DNA from: Cyclobacteriaceae bacterium | GTDB taxonomy: Bacteria; Bacteroidota; Bacteroidia; Cytophagales; Cyclobacteriaceae | DNA: 64,000 nucleotides | Direction of reading: 5' to 3' | NCBI GenBank assembly: GCA_016787755.1 | Contig: JAEUUA010000023.1 | Coordinates: 717,537-781,536 of the forward strand | Part shown: in pieces, positions 59,531 through 64,000 of the stretch | Numbering within the stretch: the first letter of the stretch is position 1 | Layout: each line of letters begins with the position of its first letter | Notes under the pieces: generated by a model | What the model saw: only the letters and a program-made list of their open reading frames with translations | Databases searched by the model: none | Told to the model about the DNA's origin: nothing | Program-made: the position numbers and the translations under genes

Positions 59531-59785
59531 TTACTTCTTTTTTGCAGGTTTAGCAGCACTTGCAGCAGCAATTGAATCAGCCTTCATTGTTGAATCAGCC
59601 TTAGCTTTTGCAACTAATTCAGCAGCGGCAGCAGCCTCAGCTTCAAACTTTACCGCAGCAAGTGAATCTGCAGTAGCGATTGAATCAGCTTTTGCACGGG
59701 CAGCAGCTTCGTCCTTCTTGGCGCCACACGCAACCATAGCTATCGCAAAGCCAAATACGATAAGAGATGCAATAATTTTTTTCAT
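59531..59785 (-). CDS. Small Ala/Lys-rich lipoprotein
   Basis: An 84-residue protein with a lipoprotein signal (GFAIAMVACGAKK, Cys20). The mature part is an alanine-rich, heptad-like helix with the repeated unit KADSIA/TADSLA/KADSTMKADSIA and a Lys-rich end AKPAKKK. The shape recalls Lpp-like envelope lipoproteins that link the membrane to the cell wall, but the similarity is only in composition. It has its own terminator. Confidence 0.75.
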   Translation of the reverse strand: MKKIIASLIVFGFAIAMVACGAKKDEAAARAKADSIATADSLAAVKFEAEAAAAAELVAKAKADSTMKADSIAAASAAKPAKKK

Positions 59786-59936
59786 AGTTAATAGGTTTTT
59801 TTGAATTTGGTTGCAAAGGTAAAAAGATAGGTTGAATTAGTAGCAATAAGTAAGAAAAAATCCCATTTATCACAATAATCATCCAATGATCAACCCTATC
59901 GACCTTTGCTTTTGAATTCAGCAAACGATTGCTGAA

Positions 59937-61244
59937 TTACTTCTTTCGGAAGAATAACCGAACCGGCACACCCTCAAAGACAAACTTATCACGAATCTTA
60001 TTTTCCAAGAACCGCACGTAAGAAGGTTGGATGTATTGAGGTAAGTTACAAAAGAAGGCAAACGCGGGGGATTTGCCGGGTACCTGGGTTATATATTTAA
60101 TTTGAATGTGCTTGCCTTTTATAGCGGCCGGTGGGTAATGAACAATTTCCGGTAACATGGAATCATTGAGTGCTGAAGTTGGGATGCGCTTGGTTTTGTT
60201 TTCGTAAACCTGTACCGCCTTTTCGATCACCTGAAAGATGCGTTGCTTGGTTAGTACAGAGGCAAACACGTAGGGGATGTAGTCGATGGGGGCAAGTTTT
60301 TCCTGCATTTCCTTTTTAAATTTATCGGCTGTTTGGGTGTCTTTCTCAATGAGATCCCATTTGTTCACCATTATTACAATTCCCTTATTTTGCTTATGCG
60401 CCAGCACAATGATGTTCACATCCTGTGATTCCAACCCGCGCTCAGCATCAACCACTATAATACATACATCACTTTCCTCCAGGGCACGCAATGATCGCAG
60501 TACCGAGTAGAACTCTACATCTTCCGTTACCTTACTTTTCTTTCTTATACCAGCCGTATCAATCAGTATGAAATCATTGCCATACATTTTGTAGCGTGAG
60601 TGAATGGCATCTCGCGTAGTGCCGGCTTCATCCGTAACAATGCTCCGCTCAATACCTAATAGCACATTTAGGAAGGAGGATTTGCCCACGTTTGGTCTTC
60701 CTAAAATTGCAATCTTTGGAATTCCTGCGTCAGGATCTTCCGTGCCTTCATCAGGAAAAATCTTTACCACTTCATCCAACAATTCACCGGTACCAGAACC
60801 ATTTTCTGCAGACATGGTAAACACCTCGCCCATTCCCAGTTCATAAAACTCATTGGCTTCTGCTGTTTTACTGGGAGTGTCCGCTTTGTTTGCGACTAAA
60901 AACACCGGCTTCTTAGACTTGCGAATAATTTGAGCAAATTCTTTATCATATCCGGTTAGCCCCACTTTGCAGTCCACCATAAAAATCACTGCCGAGCATT
61001 CGTCCAATGCCAACTCAACCTGCTTTCTTATTTGCGATTCGAACTTATCATCGGATCCGGTTACATACCCTCCGGTGTCAATAACTGTAAAAAACTTACC
61101 AATCCATTCGGCATATCCATAATGGCGATCGCGGGTAACTCCAGGCATATCATCCATAATAGCCTGTCGTTGCTCTACTAAACGGTTAAAAAAAGTGGAC
61201 TTACCCACATTGGGTCTCCCCACTATTGCTACAATGTTTGCCAT
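59937..61244 (-). CDS. der: Ribosome biogenesis GTPase Der (EngA)
   Basis: A 435-residue GTPase with two tandem G domains, GRPNVGKSTF (8-17) and GRPNVGKSSF (about 182-191), each with its own NKxD (ANKAD, VNKWD) and DTGG/DTAG motif, and a C-terminal KH-like domain ending FEGVPVRLFFRKK. It assembles the 50S subunit. The arrangement and length are standard. The era gene lies 88 bp upstream on the same strand. Confidence 0.97.
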   Translation of the reverse strand: MANIVAIVGRPNVGKSTFFNRLVEQRQAIMDDMPGVTRDRHYGYAEWIGKFFTVIDTGGYVTGSDDKFESQIRKQVELALDECSAVIFMVDCKVGLTGYDKEFAQIIRKSKKPVFLVANKADTPSKTAEANEFYELGMGEVFTMSAENGSGTGELLDEVVKIFPDEGTEDPDAGIPKIAILGRPNVGKSSFLNVLLGIERSIVTDEAGTTRDAIHSRYKMYGNDFILIDTAGIRKKSKVTEDVEFYSVLRSLRALEESDVCIIVVDAERGLESQDVNIIVLAHKQNKGIVIMVNKWDLIEKDTQTADKFKKEMQEKLAPIDYIPYVFASVLTKQRIFQVIEKAVQVYENKTKRIPTSALNDSMLPEIVHYPPAAIKGKHIQIKYITQVPGKSPAFAFFCNLPQYIQPSYVRFLENKIRDKFVFEGVPVRLFFRKK

Positions 61245-61332
61245 TAGCTAATTCTCAATTTTCGATGTGCAAATGTGCCAATTACTTTTCACTTCCCCTC
61301 ATTGGCTAATTGAAGCATTGATAATTGACTAA

Positions 61333-62208
61333 TTAATCTATGTATCCAAACTGCTTTAGTTTCAGTTTTTGCTTGCGCCAGTTGTCGGCCACTTTTACAT
61401 GGGTCTCTAAAAACACTTTTTTACCAAAAAATGACTCCATATCGAGTCGGGCTTCCATCCCAACTTTTTTTAAGGAACTGCCACCCTTGCCAATAATAAT
61501 CCCTTTTTGTGAATCACGTTCTACATAAATAATCGCACGAATGCGAAGAATGGTTTCTTCGTCTTTAAAACTATCAATACCCACAGCCGCGCTGTATGGG
61601 ATTTCCTGATCATAGTTTAAAAATATTTTTTCACGGATCATTTCGGCAGCAAAGAATCGCTCGCTGCGATCGGTGAGGTTGTCTTTAGGATAATAACCCG
61701 GATGCTCAGGCAAATATTTTTTTATTGTGTCGAGCACGAGATCGATATTGATTGCCTCCTTTGCCGATACCGAAAGAATCTCTTTTACTGAAAGCTGACC
61801 TTTCCAATAATCAATTTTATCTTTCACTTGCGATCCTTTGGCAAGATCAATTTTATTAATGACGAGGATAATAGGAGTTTGAATCGTCTTTAATAACGCA
61901 AAAGCATGTTCGTCATATTTTTCATCCACTTCTACCATTAATAAAACTAGATCAGCATCGTCCAGCGAAACTTTTACAAAGCCCATCATCACCTCCTGAA
62001 GTTCATACTTGGGCTCCAATATGCCGGGGGTATCGGAGTAAACAATTTGAAAATCTTCACCATTTAAAATACCCATGATGCGATGCCGGGTAGTTTGCGC
62101 TTTTGAAGTAATGATAGAAAGATTTTCGCCCACCAGTTTATTCATTAGACTGCTCTTGCCAACGTTGGGGCGACCCACAATACTCACGAAACCTGATTTG
62201 TGCAACAT
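61333..62208 (-). CDS. era: GTPase Era
   Basis: A 291-residue GTPase with G1 GRPNVGKSSL, the effector region ITSKAQTTRHRIMGI, DTPG, NKID and a C-terminal KH domain with the GIIIGKGGSSLKKVG RNA-binding loop. It helps mature 16S rRNA in the 30S subunit. Length is normal. Pairing with der on the same strand is common in Bacteroidota as far as I recall. Confidence 0.97.
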   Translation of the reverse strand: MLHKSGFVSIVGRPNVGKSSLMNKLVGENLSIITSKAQTTRHRIMGILNGEDFQIVYSDTPGILEPKYELQEVMMGFVKVSLDDADLVLLMVEVDEKYDEHAFALLKTIQTPIILVINKIDLAKGSQVKDKIDYWKGQLSVKEILSVSAKEAINIDLVLDTIKKYLPEHPGYYPKDNLTDRSERFFAAEMIREKIFLNYDQEIPYSAAVGIDSFKDEETILRIRAIIYVERDSQKGIIIGKGGSSLKKVGMEARLDMESFFGKKVFLETHVKVADNWRKQKLKLKQFGYID

Positions 62209-62296
62209 GGAAACTTATTTTGTTGAGGCGCTAGGATTAGGTATTCTTCAAAGTTAATGTTTCTGCAAGTAGCATGGGGTATTACCAATGCGTGAA

Positions 62297-63709
62297 TTAA
62301 TCTTTCTTTTGGAGTGGTATAAGTTCAACAGGGCCAAGGAGCCTGTATGGGACACCGAAATTTTGAAAGGCTGACCAATTAACGGGTTCGATTCCTTTTT
62401 CTTTTTTATACTTAAGTACGGCTTGTCTCCAATGTTCGGCTGGGAAGAAGGGATGAGGATTTTGGAGCTCGCGTACAAATAAATTCATCAACTTTTCAGT
62501 TTCTGAATCATTCACATTCCACAAGCTCATCATAACGCTTTGAGCCCCTGCCTTCAGAAAACTTCGTGCTAAACCAACAATGCCGGCTTCATGTATCATA
62601 CCTAATCCCGTTTGGCAAGCACTTAATATAACGATCGGCTTGTGCGTAAAGTCCATTGACTGAATTTCTCGGGGGGTAAGATATCCGCATCCATTGGGTT
62701 GGGATAGGGCTATGAAACTATTATCAAGAGGTGATTCAGGATCGGCCCAACCATGCGTAGCAAAATAGATAAAGTTAGACTCGTGCATCCTGGAAATAAT
62801 GGAGTCTTTGATTGCAGCTGTGTTAATTAACGGAGTTAACTGGAGCATGTCAGCAACTCTTAGCGCTTCATTTTCTGCACCCGGCAATGGAGGCAACCCG
62901 TTTGTGCAAGAATCAATAAAAGCAGGATTTCCACAAACAAGTGGGTCTTTTAGCCTAAACTGATAGCCTTCATTTTTTTTAGTATAGTTTAAATCATAAC
63001 CCATTGCGTTCGATTCAACGGATTGAAAAAACTGAGTGAAGTTGTGCGAAAACGAATAGGATAGAGAATCAATCAGGGTGCCATTATTTTCACCCCAAGG
63101 CTTTAAAAGAGCAAACGGAAAGCTGGAAACATTTAGAATAGGTAATATAATTAAATGACGCTTCCCTGAAAGTTTTTCAACGATGGCAGGAGGGAAAAAA
63201 ATTTCACTAATCAAAGGCACGCTCTGAAATGTGCGAAGTCGGAATTTCTTATTCTGATTTTTTATTATACTTCGATTGGATTGATTTAGTTTTTCATCTA
63301 TTGAAAGCGAGAATTTAAGTGTATTCTCAAGGGTTATGAGCGAATCGATAGTTACCGGGAGATAGGAAGTAGCCTCCAATCCTTCAACATTAAATAGCCA
63401 GTGATAAAGAGTATCGCGTTCAAAATGGTAAAAGAGCAATCCAACAGTTGATTGTGGATTTCCTTCCAAATCTTCACCATACTCCCGCACTACATCGGCA
63501 ATTTTATTCTTATTAACTCTTCCCTCATGATAAGAAAGCCCCCGAGTAGCCATTAGGTTTTTGAATTTTACCTCATACGTTTTAAGCTGACGATTTAGGA
63601 TTTCGTTTTGCTGGGCGGAAGTAACGAACTGGGAGGCTAACATCAGCATAATGGGTAAGGCTACCTTCATAAAGGAAAAAAGTAAACAAAATGTTTTTTG
63701 TTGGCCCAT
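62297..63709 (-). CDS. Exported CHAT-domain protein
   Basis: About 470 residues from ATG 63709, which begins a hydrophobic signal segment (CLLFSFMKVALPIMLMLASQFV). The open frame extends further to 63925, but only by reading through a tRNA-like sequence. The C-terminal half is a CHAT domain, a caspase-like fold, with the His-Cys dyad in FATHGW and LSACQTGLG, and VGLARSFLKAGAQSVMMSLWNV. CHAT proteins are cysteine proteases. Most known versions have TPR repeats before the domain; here the 250-residue N-terminal part has no obvious TPR. The signal segment suggests a periplasmic location. Confidence 0.8.
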   Translation of the reverse strand: MGQQKTFCLLFSFMKVALPIMLMLASQFVTSAQQNEILNRQLKTYEVKFKNLMATRGLSYHEGRVNKNKIADVVREYGEDLEGNPQSTVGLLFYHFERDTLYHWLFNVEGLEATSYLPVTIDSLITLENTLKFSLSIDEKLNQSNRSIIKNQNKKFRLRTFQSVPLISEIFFPPAIVEKLSGKRHLIILPILNVSSFPFALLKPWGENNGTLIDSLSYSFSHNFTQFFQSVESNAMGYDLNYTKKNEGYQFRLKDPLVCGNPAFIDSCTNGLPPLPGAENEALRVADMLQLTPLINTAAIKDSIISRMHESNFIYFATHGWADPESPLDNSFIALSQPNGCGYLTPREIQSMDFTHKPIVILSACQTGLGMIHEAGIVGLARSFLKAGAQSVMMSLWNVNDSETEKLMNLFVRELQNPHPFFPAEHWRQAVLKYKKEKGIEPVNWSAFQNFGVPYRLLGPVELIPLQKKD

Positions 63710-63817
63710 ATTAGAGATTCGAGTTATGGATTCATAAACAGTCTTTACCGCAGCATGAATATCACCCGAAAAGGTTGCAGAAAGAAGCAAACTACCAGGA
63801 ATGTAAGGTTGAAATAA

Positions 63818-63846
63818 CAAAAAAAGCGACCCTTGGGTCGCTTTCA
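63818..63846 (-). terminator. Rho-independent terminator behind the tRNA-like sequence
   Basis: AAAGCGACCC-TT-GGGTCGCTTT with a T-run on the minus strand, just after the 3' end of the tRNA-like sequence; it fits a former tRNA transcription unit. Confidence 0.8.
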
Positions 63847-63853
63847 AATTTAG

Positions 63854-63924
63854 TAGCGGGGACAGGACTCGAACCTGTGTCCGCCTTTTGGCGGATATGA
63901 GCCCAACGAGCCAGCAACTGCTCA
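63854..63924 (-). pseudogene. Degenerate tRNA-Met (CAT) remnant
   Basis: Read on the minus strand: D-arm GAGCAGTTGCTGGCTC, anticodon region GTTGGGCTCATATCC with CAT, T-arm ACAGGTTCGAGTCCTGT and acceptor 3' strand CCCCGCTA. The acceptor 5' strand (expected AGCGGGG) is replaced by AT-rich sequence. The 3' half of the anticodon stem is replaced by a palindrome TCCGCC-AAAA-GGCGGA, so neither stem can pair. It is a remnant, not a working tRNA. Confidence 0.7.
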
Positions 63925-64000
63925 ATTTTTTAGAGTGTGAAATATTTTATTGATTTAAAACGCTCTTTCGAATAAATTCTCTGCCTCGCGCTGATTTCAA

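Noticed and set aside
63854..63924. Functional tRNA-Met
   Set aside because: The acceptor 5' strand and the 3' half of the anticodon stem do not pair with their partners.
63710..63925. N-terminal extension of the CHAT protein
   Set aside because: The extra 72 codons read through a tRNA-like sequence and a terminator; the hydrophobic signal segment starts at 63709.

Overview
The window is chromosomal DNA from a member of the Bacteroidota, probably a Cytophagales-type environmental bacterium. Direct signs are a 1147-residue exported protein with a type IX secretion C-terminal signal, DUF4270, DUF1080 and DUF1684 proteins, many TAnnTTTG-type -7 boxes, and palindromic intergenic repeats of a kind common in this phylum. 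The order is inferred, not shown. No insertion sequence, integrase, CRISPR array or intact RNA gene is visible.

Layout. 1-6182 (+) is a sulfur-oxidation and sulfur-transport cluster: two YeeE/YedE proteins (the first cut by the window edge), a TsdA-like dihaem cytochrome, an exported rhodanese, a Tat-exported SoxB-like protein, and a CstB-type persulfide dioxygenase-rhodanese followed by a small membrane protein. 6216-8096 (-) holds a NarL-type two-component pair. 8167-25100 is an accessory region. It contains a decayed copy of a 7-TM gene next to the intact one, a pair of paralogous helical proteins followed by a possible DNA glycosylase, a patatin phospholipase, a two-HKD PLD protein, remnants of a MazG-like gene and a WYL regulator, and several families of tandem and dispersed repeats. 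Four genes or operons here share one promoter module made of 22-23-bp GGGG-N5-CCCC operators followed, in three of them, by TTGA and a -7 box at identical spacing. This is the best candidate for an undescribed regulon. Beside it lies an array of 17 units of exactly 22 bp.

25201-36381 carries a cupin-SDR pair, a lipoprotein, a Crp/Fnr regulator with yiaA, the amt-glnK nitrogen operon, an M28 peptidase, a DUF1080 protein, and rtcB with a possible leader RNA and a TPR gene. 36450-45198 is housekeeping: glmS, a DUF4270 lipoprotein overlapping a short GT5 protein, panC-panD, a UPF0104 membrane protein, hldE-C/rfaE2, a YugP-type protease and an acyl-CoA dehydrogenase. 45210-48653 encodes the type IX-secreted metalloprotease. 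48715-56259 (-) is the MoxR/DUF58/DUF4350/DUF4129/SpoIIM membrane cluster with a dipeptidase gene; an RDD gene is divergent. The last part carries an N-acetylglucosamine kinase, a SprT-like protein, der, era, an exported CHAT protein and a degenerate tRNA-Met.

How parts connect. A perfect TGAC-N4-GTCA palindrome lies 29.5 bp upstream of the -7 box of both the persulfide dioxygenase gene and yiaA. The Crp/Fnr regulator encoded next to yiaA has a recognition helix fitting such sites, so sulfide detoxification and yiaA may form one small regulon. Nearly all functions are read from motifs by eye; no database search was possible.
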